From Tannerella sp. (GTDB lineage: Bacteria; Bacteroidota; Bacteroidia; Bacteroidales; Tannerellaceae), in assembly GCA_031276675.1 (NCBI GenBank), contig JAISMO010000146.1, positions 1 through 32,048 of the forward strand: DNA of 32,048 nucleotides, read 5' to 3'. The notes under the pieces were generated by a model that had not been told where the DNA came from, made no database searches, and worked only from the letters and a program-made list of their open reading frames with translations. Both the position numbers and the translations under genes were made by a program. Shown in pieces: positions 1 through 10,481 of the stretch; position 1 is the stretch's first letter, and every line of letters begins with the position of its first letter.

Positions 1-74
1 CCATAGCCATACTCGTAATGTAATCGAATGACTTCCTTAAAATACAATCGTTGTTTTTCTGTCTCTATTCGCAT
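1..74 (-). CDS. Transposase N-terminus, partial (24 complete codons visible)
   Basis: ATG at 74..72 on the minus strand, purine-rich AAAAGAGAAAACG upstream, open to the window edge. Confidence 0.45.
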   Translation of the reverse strand, partial: MRIETEKQRLYFKEVIRLHYEYGY

Positions 75-117
75 CGTTTTCTCTTTTTGAAGAGTCAACT
101 TTTTCTAGCGAAAGACA
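1..117 (-). mobile_element. End of an insertion sequence (possibly IS3-like) running off the left window edge
   Basis: Minus strand reads TGTCTTTCGCTAGAAAAAGTTGACTCTTCAAAAAGAGAAAACG then ATG with an open frame MRIETEKQRLYFKEVIRLHYEYGYG to the window edge, which looks like a helix-turn-helix transposase N-terminus. AT-rich versus the flank. SusC homology starts directly after the putative ...CA end at 117. Only one IS end is visible. Confidence 0.5.
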
Positions 118-1269
118 GAAGGCTTCCTGCAGCGGCAGTCGCTGTTGAACGTTTTGAAGCTGCGCTTTTCGGCCGGAAAGGTGGGGAATGCGGAAATAGG
201 AGATTTTCTGTTTGCCCAGATATTCAAGGCGGCAAGATACAACGGGCATACGGTTTACCAGATGGATAATCTCGGCAATCCCAATCTGACGTGGGAAACG
301 ACTTCCCAGTATAATGCCGGAATAGACGCCGAACTGTTCGACAGCCGCCTGAACTTCGTGGCCGACGCATACTTCAAAAATACCTTCGACCTGTTGCTTG
401 AAAAACCGGCGCCGCTCGGTTCGCCGGTAGACAGGCAGATGGTGAATATCGGAAACGTAAGCAACAAAGGCATTGAATTTGGAGTCAACGCCGTCGTCAT
501 CAACAGCCGGAAGCTGAACTGGACCGTCTCCGCCAATATTTCGCGAAACATCAATACGGTAACCGGTTTGGGGGGCGACGACGAACTGCTGTCCGGTCAG
601 TACAACGAACAGATACTGAAAGTCGGCGAACCGTTCGGCTCGTTTTACGGGCTTGTCTTTGACGGCATCGTACAGGCCGGCGAAGACATATCCCAATTGC
701 CTTTGGTGAACGGGGCAAAGCCTCAGCCCGGCGACGTCCGGTTTGTCGACATCCGCAAAGACGGGAATATCGACCTGAACGATCGGGTCGTGCTCGGCAG
801 CGTGCATCCGGATTTCATTTACGGCCTTTCTTCTTCGCTGACCTGCCGCGGATTCGATCTGTTCGTATCCTGTCAGGGTTCGCAGGGGAACAGGGCGGTC
901 AATTCGCTTCGCCGGAACCTGGAGCGTGCCACATCCAGCTACAACGTATCGGCCGCCCTGCTCGACGCCTGGACGCCGGAAAATCCTTCCGGTGAGATTC
1001 CCCGGATCACAGCCGGCTATCAGCTGAAGTTCATCGACAGCCGCCACGTGGAAAACGCTTCGTATTTCCGCCTCAAAAACATTACGCTGGGGCATACGTT
1101 CAAACTGAAATCGTTGCCCTCGGATGTCAGGCTGTTCGTTTCGGCGCAGAATCTTTTTACCCTGACCGCCTACAGGGGATACGATCCCGAAATAGCAGGC
1201 GGCATTGACACCGGTGCCTATCCCGCGGCAAAAACATTTTCCGCCGGCATCGGCTGGACGCTTCATTAA
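118..1269 (+). pseudogene. SusC-like TonB-dependent outer membrane receptor, C-terminal remnant truncated at the 5' end
   Basis: Translation EGFLQRQSLLNVLKLRFSAGKVGN...NPNLTWETTSQYNAGID...GNVSNKGIEFGVNA...YFRLKNITLGHTF...SAQNLFTLTAYRGYDPE is typical of a SusC C-terminal beta-barrel. Plug and N-terminal regions are absent and stops lie upstream in frame. Confidence 0.85.
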
Positions 1270-1336
1270 CAGCAAGTGGATGATGCGTAACATGAGTCGG
1301 TATCCATTGTTTTATCAACATATTAATTTTAGAAAA

Positions 1337-3001
1337 ATGAAAAAGAATGTATTTATCAAGACTATTGTAGCCGTAACGCTTGGGTTGGGGTTACATGCAT
1401 GCAACGACGACGGAGATGATCCGGTAAACAATCTACCCGAAGAACCTCTCATCACATCGCCTGTAGAAAACGATGAAGCGGCGTTTGCGCTTCTCAATTC
1501 GGCCTGGCGTCCCTACCAGACGCTCAGTTCCACGTTTACTTCTCTGATTGATACGCCGGTCGACGGCTTTACCAGCTTTTTGGGGAAAGAAGACGACGAC
1601 TGTACGTTTGCGGCTCAGATTAAAATCGAATACACCAATCTGTATCCGCGCAAAACGTTTAATGCCCTTTACAAATCCATCGGTATTGTAAACGATGCGA
1701 TCAATCAAATCAAAGAATCGGCCGGAGTTACCGAAAACGGAAAGGAACAGGCCATCGCGCAGGCTAAATTCCAGCGCGCGCTGTACTACTCGTATCTGGT
1801 GCAGCTCTGGGGTGAAACGCCGCTCCTGCTCGAAACCGGCGGCGACACGAAAGTGCGCAGATCCATCGACGAGGTGTATGGCCAAATCGTAAAAGACCTG
1901 AAAGAGGCTGCCGATGTACTTCCGTCCGGCAACGGGCTTACAAGCCCGGTGATTCCGACAAAAGGCGCTGCCAATACGCTGCTGGCCCGCGTGTATCTGG
2001 CATGGGGCAACAATCCGCTTACGCAGCAGCAGGTGGATGCCATTAAAGACAGCCGGACCGATCCGGAAGTCTCCTACCACACGGCTCGGCTTGACTCGGC
2101 CATCATTTATGCCGACAAAGTGATCAAAAGCAATCTTTACAGTTTGCTGCCGGATTTCCGCAACCTGTGGGGGCGCGCCAACGAAAGCCGGGGGCCTGAG
2201 CAAATCTTTACCATTCACCACGACGGCGACGGGATTGATCAGCAGGGCAATCATCAGGCGCACTGCGCTTCTCATAATCCGTGGGACGAAGAAGAACCGG
2301 CCCATATCCAGCCTGTCCATACATACGACTGGTGGCCCGACGACGACCCGCGCAAGGCATTCTCTGTTTTGACGGAACTGAAAAACCCGGTCGACGATTC
2401 CCTGCACATCTATAACTGGCCTTATTCCCTGCCTCATAACGGCAAAGGGGTCGATCGAAGTTATTATAACTCGGAATACCTTACCCAGCTGACAAACGAC
2501 GTGGACCGCATTGAAATTCGCTATGCCGAAGCCTTGCTTACCAAAGCCGAAGCCCTGGTTCAGCTCGGCCGGGACAATGCCGAAGCAACCGGACTGATCA
2601 ACCAGATTCGCCGGAGGGCCTACGGCGACGCGGACCACAACCTGGCTTCGGTCACGCTGAAAGACGTGCAGGATGAATGGGAATACGAGTTCCAGTACGA
2701 ACAGCATCGCTGGCTCAACCTTACCCGCTGGAAAAACCTGCTTTCGACAGTCCTTACGCTGGTTCCGACCTATACCTACTACGACGAGCAGTTTGCCGAC
2801 CCCGACAATGTGGCGACCGTAAACGGGATTGAACATAAAGTCGGCGCCGTGTTCGCCAGATACCACAAACATCTGCGCGGCAAGGTCGAAAACATCAAAG
2901 GACGCAACTACCGTTTCCCGATTCCGCAGGGCGCAGCCTTTGAAGATTTGGGTATCCGTCCCCAGAATCCGGGATACGGCGAACCGGTTGCATCGAATTA
3001 A
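1337..3001 (+). CDS. SusD-like RagB/SusD family nutrient-binding outer membrane lipoprotein
   Basis: MKKNVFIKTIVAVTLGLGLHAC lipoprotein signal. SusD-like motifs RYAEALLTKAEALVQLG, INQIRRRAYG, WEYEFQYEQHRWLNLTRWKNL, FPIPQ. The listed start at 1205 overlaps susC; 1337 is preferred. Confidence 0.9.
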   Translation: MKKNVFIKTIVAVTLGLGLHACNDDGDDPVNNLPEEPLITSPVENDEAAFALLNSAWRPYQTLSSTFTSLIDTPVDGFTSFLGKEDDDCTFAAQIKIEYTNLYPRKTFNALYKSIGIVNDAINQIKESAGVTENGKEQAIAQAKFQRALYYSYLVQLWGETPLLLETGGDTKVRRSIDEVYGQIVKDLKEAADVLPSGNGLTSPVIPTKGAANTLLARVYLAWGNNPLTQQQVDAIKDSRTDPEVSYHTARLDSAIIYADKVIKSNLYSLLPDFRNLWGRANESRGPEQIFTIHHDGDGIDQQGNHQAHCASHNPWDEEEPAHIQPVHTYDWWPDDDPRKAFSVLTELKNPVDDSLHIYNWPYSLPHNGKGVDRSYYNSEYLTQLTNDVDRIEIRYAEALLTKAEALVQLGRDNAEATGLINQIRRRAYGDADHNLASVTLKDVQDEWEYEFQYEQHRWLNLTRWKNLLSTVLTLVPTYTYYDEQFADPDNVATVNGIEHKVGAVFARYHKHLRGKVENIKGRNYRFPIPQGAAFEDLGIRPQNPGYGEPVASN

Positions 3002-3012
3002 CACTGCCGGAC

Positions 3013-3049
3013 TGCACGTTCGCGTAAGGCACTCTTACACGAACGTGCA
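3013..3049 (+). terminator. Strong intergenic hairpin between susD and the M20 gene
   Basis: TGCACGTTCGCGTAA-GGCACTC-TTACACGAACGTGCA: 15 bp arms with one mismatch and a 7 nt loop; a short T-run follows a few nt downstream. Confidence 0.55.
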
Positions 3050-3078
3050 AGTCCCTTCAATTTTAACCGTTTGAAGAC

Positions 3079-4350
3079 ATGACCGGAAGAAGAATCATTC
3101 AAGGCAGTATTTTATGGCTCGGCGTTTTCTGTATTTTTTCCGTAAAGGCGCAAAAGCCGGTAACCCAAGAGGCCGTGCGGGAAGAAGTGAAACGGATAGA
3201 CCCTTATCTGCGGAAAATCAGGGGCTATTTGCATGAACATCCCGAAGTGTCCGGCAAAGAATTTGAGACCTCCCGTTTCCTCCGGGAAGAGATCAGCCGG
3301 TTGGGATTGCCGGTCACGCGGATTGCCGGAACGGGATTTTACGCCGTACTGGATACGCGCCGTCCGGGTAAAACCATCGGTTTGCGCGCCGACATTGACG
3401 CCTTGCCCATCCAGGAACATCCGCAGAACCTGACGCAGGCCAAAAAACGGATTTCCAAAAATGACGGCGCCGCTCACCTTTGCGGACACGACGGACATAT
3501 GGCCGTTTTGCTTGGCGCCGCTCACATCCTCCACAACCTGCGGGAACACCTCGCCGGCAAGATTGTTTTCATCTTCGAAGAAGGTGAAGAAACCGGCACC
3601 GGCATCGACGCCATGATCGACGCCCTGGAGCCGTTAAAAATCGACGCCATTTACGGCAATCACCTCAAGTCAAACCTGCATACGGGCAAGTTTTTCATTC
3701 GGGAAGGCCCCATCATGGCCGGTACCGGCACGATTGCCTTCGACGTCGTCGGGCGGGGCGGTCATGCCTCCCGTCCCGATCTGTCCGTCAACCCGGTATT
3801 TGCGGCGGCCAACATCCTGACCGGTATTTCCATCGCATGGAACAATCAGCGCGACATTACCCAGCCATTGACGCTGGGTATAACCCAAGTGCAGGCGGGA
3901 GAAATCTATAACGTCATTCCCAATTCGGCATACATCGGCGGCACGATTCGTTTCTTCAACCGGGCGGAAGCCGAAAAAGCGTTCGCCCTGCTGCGAAAAG
4001 TCAGTGAACATATCGCCCAAGCGCATAATTGCACGGTTGAATTTAGGGATGAGATGGGGATTCACTTGAATCCCGTCCTCAACGACACCGCACTCACGCA
4101 ATTGACGCGCCGGGCAGTGGAAGCACTCTATCCGGGCAGTCTGGTGTCCGGCGATCAATATATATGGTATGCCGCCGAAACCTTTTCGAAATACAACCGG
4201 CTGGCGCCGACGGTCTTTGTTTTTCCCGGCATAAAAAACGAAACGTCCGGCAGCGGTGCGGAACATCATAACGACCGTTTCGATCTGGACGAAGAGGCGC
4301 TTTCATACGCTGTCGGCGCAATGGTGCAGTTTGCCGTATCGTGTCTGTAA
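3079..4350 (+). CDS. M20 family metallopeptidase / amidohydrolase with signal peptide
   Basis: GLRADIDALPI, HLCGHDGHMAVLLGAA, FEEGEETGTGIDAMI, GRGGHASRPD motifs; hydrophobic N-terminus ending VKA|Q. Confidence 0.88.
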   Translation: MTGRRIIQGSILWLGVFCIFSVKAQKPVTQEAVREEVKRIDPYLRKIRGYLHEHPEVSGKEFETSRFLREEISRLGLPVTRIAGTGFYAVLDTRRPGKTIGLRADIDALPIQEHPQNLTQAKKRISKNDGAAHLCGHDGHMAVLLGAAHILHNLREHLAGKIVFIFEEGEETGTGIDAMIDALEPLKIDAIYGNHLKSNLHTGKFFIREGPIMAGTGTIAFDVVGRGGHASRPDLSVNPVFAAANILTGISIAWNNQRDITQPLTLGITQVQAGEIYNVIPNSAYIGGTIRFFNRAEAEKAFALLRKVSEHIAQAHNCTVEFRDEMGIHLNPVLNDTALTQLTRRAVEALYPGSLVSGDQYIWYAAETFSKYNRLAPTVFVFPGIKNETSGSGAEHHNDRFDLDEEALSYAVGAMVQFAVSCL

Positions 4351-4392
4351 GGCTGCCACATTCCACACACTTGCAATCCGGGAAATTCCATG

Positions 4393-4400
4393 TAATTTTG
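4393..4400 (+). promoter_or_regulatory. Bacteroidetes-type -7 box (TAATTTTG) upstream of xseB-ispD-recG
   Basis: Matches TAnnTTTG, 17 nt before the xseB ATG. Confidence 0.5.
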
Positions 4401-4416
4401 CAGGAAAATCCCTACA

Positions 4417-4617
4417 ATGGAAAAGGAAATGACATATGCCGAGTCCGTGCAGCGACTTCGGGCTATTATGGCGGAGATGGAGCAGGGACGGCAGGTATTG
4501 ACTGCGGACGTCCTGTTGGAAAAAGTGAAAGAAGCCGGTCGGCTCATCCGGATCTGCAGAGAAAAACTGTTCAGGTTTGACGGGGAAGTCAAAAAAGCGC
4601 TGGAGGAGTTGCAGTGA
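4417..4617 (+). CDS. xseB: Exodeoxyribonuclease VII small subunit
   Basis: MEKEMTYAESVQRLRAIMAEMEQGRQVLTADVLLEKVKEAGRLIRICREKL: XseB coiled-coil pattern and size. Confidence 0.85.
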   Translation: MEKEMTYAESVQRLRAIMAEMEQGRQVLTADVLLEKVKEAGRLIRICREKLFRFDGEVKKALEELQ

Positions 4618-5279
4618 AGCGTGCGGTCATCATCGTGGCCGGTGGAAAGGGATTGCGAATGGGAAGCGATTTGCCGAAACAGTTTCTGCCGCTTCATGGC
4701 AAACCGGTGCTGATGCACACGCTGGAAGTCTTTAATCGCTGGGATGAAAACGCGCGGCTGATACTGGCGCTTCCCGAAGCGTATCAACCGTATTGGGAGA
4801 TGCTGTGCCGGGAGTTGAACCGGCACGTGCCGCACCGGATCGTGACGGGCGGCGAAACACGGTTTCATTCCGTGCGCAACGGCCTGGCGGCGACAGAGGC
4901 CTGTGACTGGGTCGGGATACACGACGGCGTGCGTCCGCTGGTCACGCCCGAAGTCATCGAAGCCTGTTTTCGCGGAGCGGCACAGCATGGCGCAGCATTG
5001 CCGGCCGTTCCGGTTGCCGAGTCGCTGCGCGAATATGACGGTGAACGCAGTCGGGCGGTTGACCGCAGTCGCTACCGCCTGGTACAAACGCCGCAGGTGT
5101 TCCGGTACGACTGGCTGGTGGAGGCTTACCGACAGCCGTACTCGCCCCTGTTTACCGACGATGCATCGGTGGTGGAAGCTGCCGGAAGAAACATTCATCT
5201 TGTGCCCGGCAATCCGGAAAATATCAAGATCACGACTCCGACGGATCTGCTGATCGCCGAGAAACGGCTGGAACACTGA
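4614..5279 (+). CDS. ispD: 2-C-methyl-D-erythritol 4-phosphate cytidylyltransferase
   Basis: VIIVAGGKGLRMGSDLPKQFLPLHGKPVLMHTL, VGIHDGVRPLVTPEVI, TDDASVVEAAG. GTG start overlapping the xseB stop (GTGA). Confidence 0.93.
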   Translation: MKRAVIIVAGGKGLRMGSDLPKQFLPLHGKPVLMHTLEVFNRWDENARLILALPEAYQPYWEMLCRELNRHVPHRIVTGGETRFHSVRNGLAATEACDWVGIHDGVRPLVTPEVIEACFRGAAQHGAALPAVPVAESLREYDGERSRAVDRSRYRLVQTPQVFRYDWLVEAYRQPYSPLFTDDASVVEAAGRNIHLVPGNPENIKITTPTDLLIAEKRLEH

Positions 5280-5285
5280 CTGCGT

Positions 5286-7376
5286 ATGGATCCCCGTCTC
5301 CAATCCGTCATGTATCTGCCGGGCGTCGGCCCGAAGAAAGCGGCTGTGCTGGAACAGGAAGCAAACATCGTGTCCGGCGAAGACCTGCTGTATTATTTTC
5401 CGTACAAATACGTTGACCGCAGCCGTTTCTACAAGGTGAGCGAGGTGAACGGCGAGATGCCCTACATCCAGTTGAAGGGACATATCCTGCAGTTTGAGAC
5501 GGTCGGCGAGATGAAATCAAAACGGCTGATTGCCAAATTCACGGACGGGAACGGGGTGATTGATCTGGTCTGGTTCAAAGGATTGAAATACATTGAGGAG
5601 AAATATAAAACCGGCCGGGAATATGTTGTCTTCGGCAAACCGACGGTGTTCGGGAAAAGTTACAGCCTGGTGCATCCGGACATGGACCTGCCGGAAGAGG
5701 TGCTGCAAACGGCAAACGGCCTGATGCCCTTCTACAATACGACGGAGCGGATGAAAAAAGCCTTCCTGCATTCCCGTGCCGTTCAGCACATCCAGTATGC
5801 GCTGCTCTCGACCCTGAACCGGCAGATACCGGAAACGCTCCCTCCGCACGTATGGGAGCAAACCCGCCTGATTTCCCTCGCGGATGCACTGTGGAATATC
5901 CATTTCCCGGCATCGGCGGATATGCTCCGCAAGGCACAGCTGCGCCTGAAGTTCGACGAACTGTTTTTTATCCAGCTGCATATCCTCCGGTCGGCACGCA
6001 GCCGGCAACAGACCCTGAAAGGGCATGTATTCGGCAGGATTGGCGACCTGTTTCATACCTTTTATAAAAAATACCTGCCGTTTGAGTTGACGAATGCACA
6101 GAAGCGGGTGATTCGCGAGATGCGCGCCGACATGCGCAGCGGCCGGCAGATGAATCGCCTGCTACAGGGCGACGTGGGCAGCGGCAAGACGCTCGTCGCC
6201 CTGATGGCCATGCTGATGGCTGCCGACAATCACTATCAGGCGTGCCTGATGGCGCCGACCGAGTTGCTGGCGCAACAGCATTATCAAACGCTGAAGGATT
6301 TTCTGAAAGACATGCCCGTTCGTATCGCCCTGCTGACCGGTTCCACGAAAAAGAAGGAGCGGAGCGGGATACTGCCGGCCGTGGCCGGCGGAGAGGTGCA
6401 GCTGTTAGTCGGAACACATGCCCTGATTGAGGATACGGTCGTGTTTGCCTCGCTGGGGCTGGCGGTCATTGACGAGCAGCACCGTTTCGGCGTGGCACAG
6501 CGTTCGCGGCTGTGGGTAAAAAATCCGGCGCCGCCGCACGTGCTGATCATGTCGGCCACGCCGATCCCGCGCACGCTGGCCATGACGCTCTACGGCGACC
6601 TGGACGTCTCGGTGATCGACGAGCTGCCACCCGGTCGCCGCCCGGTCAAAACCGTGCATCGCCTCGACAGCAGGAAGGCCGAACTGTACGCTTTCCTGCG
6701 CGACGAAATCCGGAAAGGGCGGCAAGTGTATGTCGTTTATCCCCTGATCGAAGAAAGCGAAACGATGGACTACAGGAACCTGGAAGAAGGTTTCAGGGTC
6801 TTCCGCGAAGTATTTCCGGAACATACGGTCTGCATGGTACACGGCAAAATGAAACCGAAGGACAGGGAGGATGCAATGCGGCGGTTTGTGTCCGGCGAGG
6901 TGCAGATTCTGGTGGCCACGACGGTGATCGAAGTGGGCATGAACGTGCCGAATGCCTCGGTGATGGTGATCGAAAGCGCCGAACGCTTCGGCCTGTCTCA
7001 GTTGCACCAGTTGCGCGGGCGCGTCGGACGGGGCGCCGAGCAGTCGTTCTGCGTGCTGGTCACCTCCTCGAAGCTGAGCGGCGAGATGCGTAAAAGGCTG
7101 GAGATAATGGTGAACAGCAATGACGGTTTTGAGATTGCGGAAGCCGACATGCGCATGCGCGGCCACGGCGACCTGGAAGGGACCCAGCAAAGCGGCATCG
7201 GCCTGTCCCTGAAAATCGCCAGCCTGACAGCCGACAGCCGGATACTCCGCTTTGCCCGCGACCTCGCCGAACAGGTATTGAACGAAGATCCACAGTTGGA
7301 ATCCTCCCGGAACCGGCTCCTGCGCGAACGGCTGCACAGGCTGTTCGGCCGGAAAAACTGGAGTCTGATCAGCTGA
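5286..7376 (+). CDS. recG: ATP-dependent DNA helicase RecG
   Basis: LPGVGPKKA wedge-domain start, LLQGDVGSGKT, DEQHRFGV, MSATPIPRTL, QLHQLRGRVGRG. Confidence 0.96.
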   Translation: MDPRLQSVMYLPGVGPKKAAVLEQEANIVSGEDLLYYFPYKYVDRSRFYKVSEVNGEMPYIQLKGHILQFETVGEMKSKRLIAKFTDGNGVIDLVWFKGLKYIEEKYKTGREYVVFGKPTVFGKSYSLVHPDMDLPEEVLQTANGLMPFYNTTERMKKAFLHSRAVQHIQYALLSTLNRQIPETLPPHVWEQTRLISLADALWNIHFPASADMLRKAQLRLKFDELFFIQLHILRSARSRQQTLKGHVFGRIGDLFHTFYKKYLPFELTNAQKRVIREMRADMRSGRQMNRLLQGDVGSGKTLVALMAMLMAADNHYQACLMAPTELLAQQHYQTLKDFLKDMPVRIALLTGSTKKKERSGILPAVAGGEVQLLVGTHALIEDTVVFASLGLAVIDEQHRFGVAQRSRLWVKNPAPPHVLIMSATPIPRTLAMTLYGDLDVSVIDELPPGRRPVKTVHRLDSRKAELYAFLRDEIRKGRQVYVVYPLIEESETMDYRNLEEGFRVFREVFPEHTVCMVHGKMKPKDREDAMRRFVSGEVQILVATTVIEVGMNVPNASVMVIESAERFGLSQLHQLRGRVGRGAEQSFCVLVTSSKLSGEMRKRLEIMVNSNDGFEIAEADMRMRGHGDLEGTQQSGIGLSLKIASLTADSRILRFARDLAEQVLNEDPQLESSRNRLLRERLHRLFGRKNWSLIS

Positions 7377-7496
7377 AAAAACAGCCGGGCGCTTGCCGAA
7401 AGTCTTGCCGGAGGCGCGGGCGGATTTCACGCCGACCTGCGGCCGTCCGAAATACAACATTTCACGGAACCTTTGGATTTCGTCTGTTTTGCGAAT

Positions 7497-7789
7497 CTGT
7501 CCATGGACAGAAGTATGAATCCGTCCGTTTTTTAGGATCTGTCCATGGACAGAAGTATGAATTCGTTCGCTTTTTTGGATCTGTCCATGGACAGAAGCAT
7601 GAATCGTTCGCATTTTGGGATCTGTCCATGGACAGAAGTATGAATTTGTCCGTTTTTACGGTTCTGTCCATGGACAGAAGCATGAATTCGTCCGTTTTTA
7701 CGGTTCTGTCCATGGACAGAAGCATGAATCCGTCCGTTTTTACGGATCTGTCTATGGACAGAAGCATGAATCCGTCCGTTTTTGCGGTT
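7497..7789. repeat. Tandem palindrome-centred array 1: 7 units, 42 bp period
   Basis: Units start at 7497, 7539, 7581 (41 nt), 7622, 7664, 7706, 7748. Each begins with the perfect palindrome CTGTCCATGGACAG (unit 7: CTGTCTATGGACAG), then AAGyATGAATnCGTyCG... and a T-rich stretch. Confidence 0.95.
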
Positions 7790-7928
7790 CTTTTGTCTTT
7801 TCCCGGCTCGAACGCACGTTATATGACATTTCGCGCAGTAGGGTTTTGTCATGTTTTTTGTTCACCGGTCCATTTCCGCTCCGGTCGCATCCACACCGGC
7901 ATATCTCCCGCATCTCGGATATTTTGCA

Positions 7929-7936
7929 TATATTTG
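7929..7936 (+). promoter_or_regulatory. -7 box TATATTTG upstream of the Na/Pi cotransporter
   Basis: Matches TAnnTTTG, about 40 nt before the ATG. Confidence 0.45.
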
Positions 7937-7975
7937 CGGGCAAAGTAACGCAAGTATTTTTTTAAACAGCTTCTT

Positions 7976-9790
7976 ATGAACTATTCTTTTTTGGACTTTC
8001 TGACGCTTGTTGGCGCTCTGGGAATGTTTCTCTACGGAATGAAGACGATGAGCGAAGGACTGCAGAAAGTGGCCGGCAATCGCCTGCGGAACATACTTTC
8101 CGCCATGACGACCAACCGTTTCACGGGCGTATTGACCGGATTGCTTATTACGGCGATCATCCAGTCGTCCAGCGCTACGACGGTCATGGTCGTCAGCTTT
8201 GTCAACGCGGGACTGCTTAATCTGGCCCAGGCAATCGGCGTCATTATGGGCGCAAACGTGGGAACGACGGTGACGGCATGGATCATATCCCTTTTCGGCT
8301 TTTCGGTAGATATCAGCGCCTTTGCGCTGCCCCTGATCGCGGTGGGACTTCCGATGCTGTTCTCCAAAAAAAGTAACTGGAAGTCGCTGGGTGAATTTAT
8401 CATGGGATTCGCACTGCTGTTTTTGGGGCTGTATTACCTGAAAAGTTCCGTCCCCGACCTGCAAAGCCATCCGGAAGTACTCTCGTTCATACAGGACTAT
8501 ACCTCTCTGGGATACGGTTCCGTGCTGCTGTTTCTGCTGCTCGGCACCATCCTGACCGTGATTGTGCAGTCGTCGAGCGCCACGGTTGCCATTACGCTGA
8601 TTATGTGTACGCAGGGATGGATTCCCTTTGAGATGGCTACCGCCATGGTGCTGGGTGAAAACATCGGGACGACGATCACGGCCAATCTCGCCGCCATCCC
8701 GGCCAATGCAGCGGCCAAACGGGCGGCCATAGCACATCTGATGTTCAATGTTTTCGGTGTTTGCTGGTGTATCGCATTCTTTTATCCCTTCTCCCACCTG
8801 ATTTCATGGATCATCACCCGGTTCGGGCCGGGCAATCCCTATGAGCTGAACAGTTTTCTCGGCACGCTTGATCCGCAAACGATCGAACTCATCACCTCCA
8901 ACCGGCCTTTGACCGACGCGCATCTGATTTCCCTGCAAAAACAGTTGCTCTCGTTGCAGGTTTCGGTTTCATACGGGCTGTCTCTGTTTCATTCGATGTT
9001 CAACCTCTGTAATATCTGCATCATGATCTGGTTCGTAAAACTGTATGTCCGCATCTGTTCTGCGATCATTCCGGCCGCGCCGGGCGAAACGGAAAGCGAT
9101 TTCCAACTGAAACACATCTCGACCGGCATCCTTTCAACTTCGGAACTGTCGCTGATGCAGGCACGAAAGGAAATTGCCGTCTATGGCGACCGCATCGCGC
9201 GGATGTTCGGGATGGTGAAAAAGCTGCTGTATGAAAAAAACGAAGAACTCTTCCTGCAGCAGTTCAACAGGATCAAGAAATACGAAGAAATCAGCGACCG
9301 GATGGACATTGAAATCGCCGACTACCTGACCAAAGTGCTGGAAGGGAGACTGAGCGCGGAAGGAAAGGACAGCGTACGCATCATGCTGCGCGCCGATTCC
9401 GAAATCGAAAGCATTGCCGACGCCTGCTACAACATGGCACGCACCGTCAAACGCCGAAACGATGCCAAATCGGACTTCACCGGAGAACAGTACCGTCATA
9501 TCGAACACATGTTCCGGCTTGTCGAAGAGGCGCTGGAGCACATGAACCTCCTCCTGCACAAACAGCATATTTCCCAGCATGACATGGCCTGCTCCTATAA
9601 TAAGGAGAATGAAATCAACACCTATCGCGACATGCTGAAAAGCAAAAGCATCGAAAGCATCGACGGAAAGGAATACAAATACTCCGACACGGTGTACTAC
9701 ATGGACCTTGTCTGCGAATGTGAAAAACTGGGCGACTACGTGCTGAATGTGGTTCAGGCCGTGGCCGAGAAAACGTTCAATACACATTAA
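7976..9790 (+). CDS. Na/Pi cotransporter family protein with PhoU-like C-terminal domain
   Basis: Repeated [19 protein letters not shown] and [14 protein letters not shown] motifs, [22 protein letters not shown]; helical PhoU-like C-terminus. Confidence 0.92.
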   Translation: MNYSFLDFLTLVGALGMFLYGMKTMSEGLQKVAGNRLRNILSAMTTNRFTGVLTGLLITAIIQSSSATTVMVVSFVNAGLLNLAQAIGVIMGANVGTTVTAWIISLFGFSVDISAFALPLIAVGLPMLFSKKSNWKSLGEFIMGFALLFLGLYYLKSSVPDLQSHPEVLSFIQDYTSLGYGSVLLFLLLGTILTVIVQSSSATVAITLIMCTQGWIPFEMATAMVLGENIGTTITANLAAIPANAAAKRAAIAHLMFNVFGVCWCIAFFYPFSHLISWIITRFGPGNPYELNSFLGTLDPQTIELITSNRPLTDAHLISLQKQLLSLQVSVSYGLSLFHSMFNLCNICIMIWFVKLYVRICSAIIPAAPGETESDFQLKHISTGILSTSELSLMQARKEIAVYGDRIARMFGMVKKLLYEKNEELFLQQFNRIKKYEEISDRMDIEIADYLTKVLEGRLSAEGKDSVRIMLRADSEIESIADACYNMARTVKRRNDAKSDFTGEQYRHIEHMFRLVEEALEHMNLLLHKQHISQHDMACSYNKENEINTYRDMLKSKSIESIDGKEYKYSDTVYYMDLVCECEKLGDYVLNVVQAVAEKTFNTH

Positions 9791-9803
9791 ACCATATATA
9801 AAA

Positions 9804-10475
9804 ATGGCTCGATTTACCAAACTGCAAACACTGGAAACCATGGTCCGGACAGGCCTGATTCCGGTCTATTATCATCCGGACGGCAAAACGGTTCAACATG
9901 CCGTGAAAGCATGTTACGACGGTGGCGTACGTGTCTTTGAGTTTACCAACCGCGGCGACTTTGCGCAGGATGTTTTTGCCGAAGTCGTCCGGTTTGCCGC
10001 AAGCGAATGTCCCGAACTGATCCTCGGGATCGGTTCCATTGTGGATGCTGGGACGGCTGCGCTCTACCTGCAAACGGGCGCCGGCTTCGTCGTCGGCCCG
10101 CTCTTCAACCCGGAAGTGGCGAAGGTCTGCAACCGCCGGTCGGTCCCGTACATACCCGGTTGCGGGTCCGTATCCGAAATCGGTTTCGCTCAGGAGGCCG
10201 GCTGCGACGTGTGCAAAATCTTCCCCGCCGGCAGCGTGGGAGGCCCTTCGTTCGTGAAAAACGTCCGGGCGCCGATGCCCTGGACCATGCTCATGGCGAC
10301 CGGCTCCGTCGAACCGACGGAAGAAAACCTCGCCGCCTGGTTCAAAGCCGGCGTGACATGCGTCGGCATGGGTTCCATGCTCTTCCCTAAGGAAGCGGTG
10401 AACGCCGGCGACTGGAAAACGATTACGGATTTATGCGGAAACGCTTTGTCTTATATTCAAAAATATAGAAAATAA
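9804..10475 (+). CDS. eda: KDPG/KHG aldolase (2-dehydro-3-deoxy-phosphogluconate aldolase family)
   Basis: [88 protein letters not shown]. Start placed at ATG 9804. Confidence 0.9.
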   Translation: MARFTKLQTLETMVRTGLIPVYYHPDGKTVQHAVKACYDGGVRVFEFTNRGDFAQDVFAEVVRFAASECPELILGIGSIVDAGTAALYLQTGAGFVVGPLFNPEVAKVCNRRSVPYIPGCGSVSEIGFAQEAGCDVCKIFPAGSVGGPSFVKNVRAPMPWTMLMATGSVEPTEENLAAWFKAGVTCVGMGSMLFPKEAVNAGDWKTITDLCGNALSYIQKYRK

Positions 10476-10481
10476 CAGCCT

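Noticed and set aside
1433-3004. 523 aa minus-strand ORF opposite susD
   Set aside because: Antisense shadow; the plus-strand product is a clear SusD.
7497-7789. CRISPR array
   Set aside because: The material between palindromes is itself repeated with minor changes, so there are no unique spacers and no cas genes nearby. The same holds for the other three arrays.
7462-7965. Overlapping ORFs across array 1 on both strands (14-residue repeats such as LSMDRSMNxSVFTV and SVHGQNRKNGRIHA)
   Set aside because: Stop-free in several frames because the unit is 42 bp and palindromic. Unit 3 (41 nt) shifts frame, and there is no consistent start context. Treated as non-coding.
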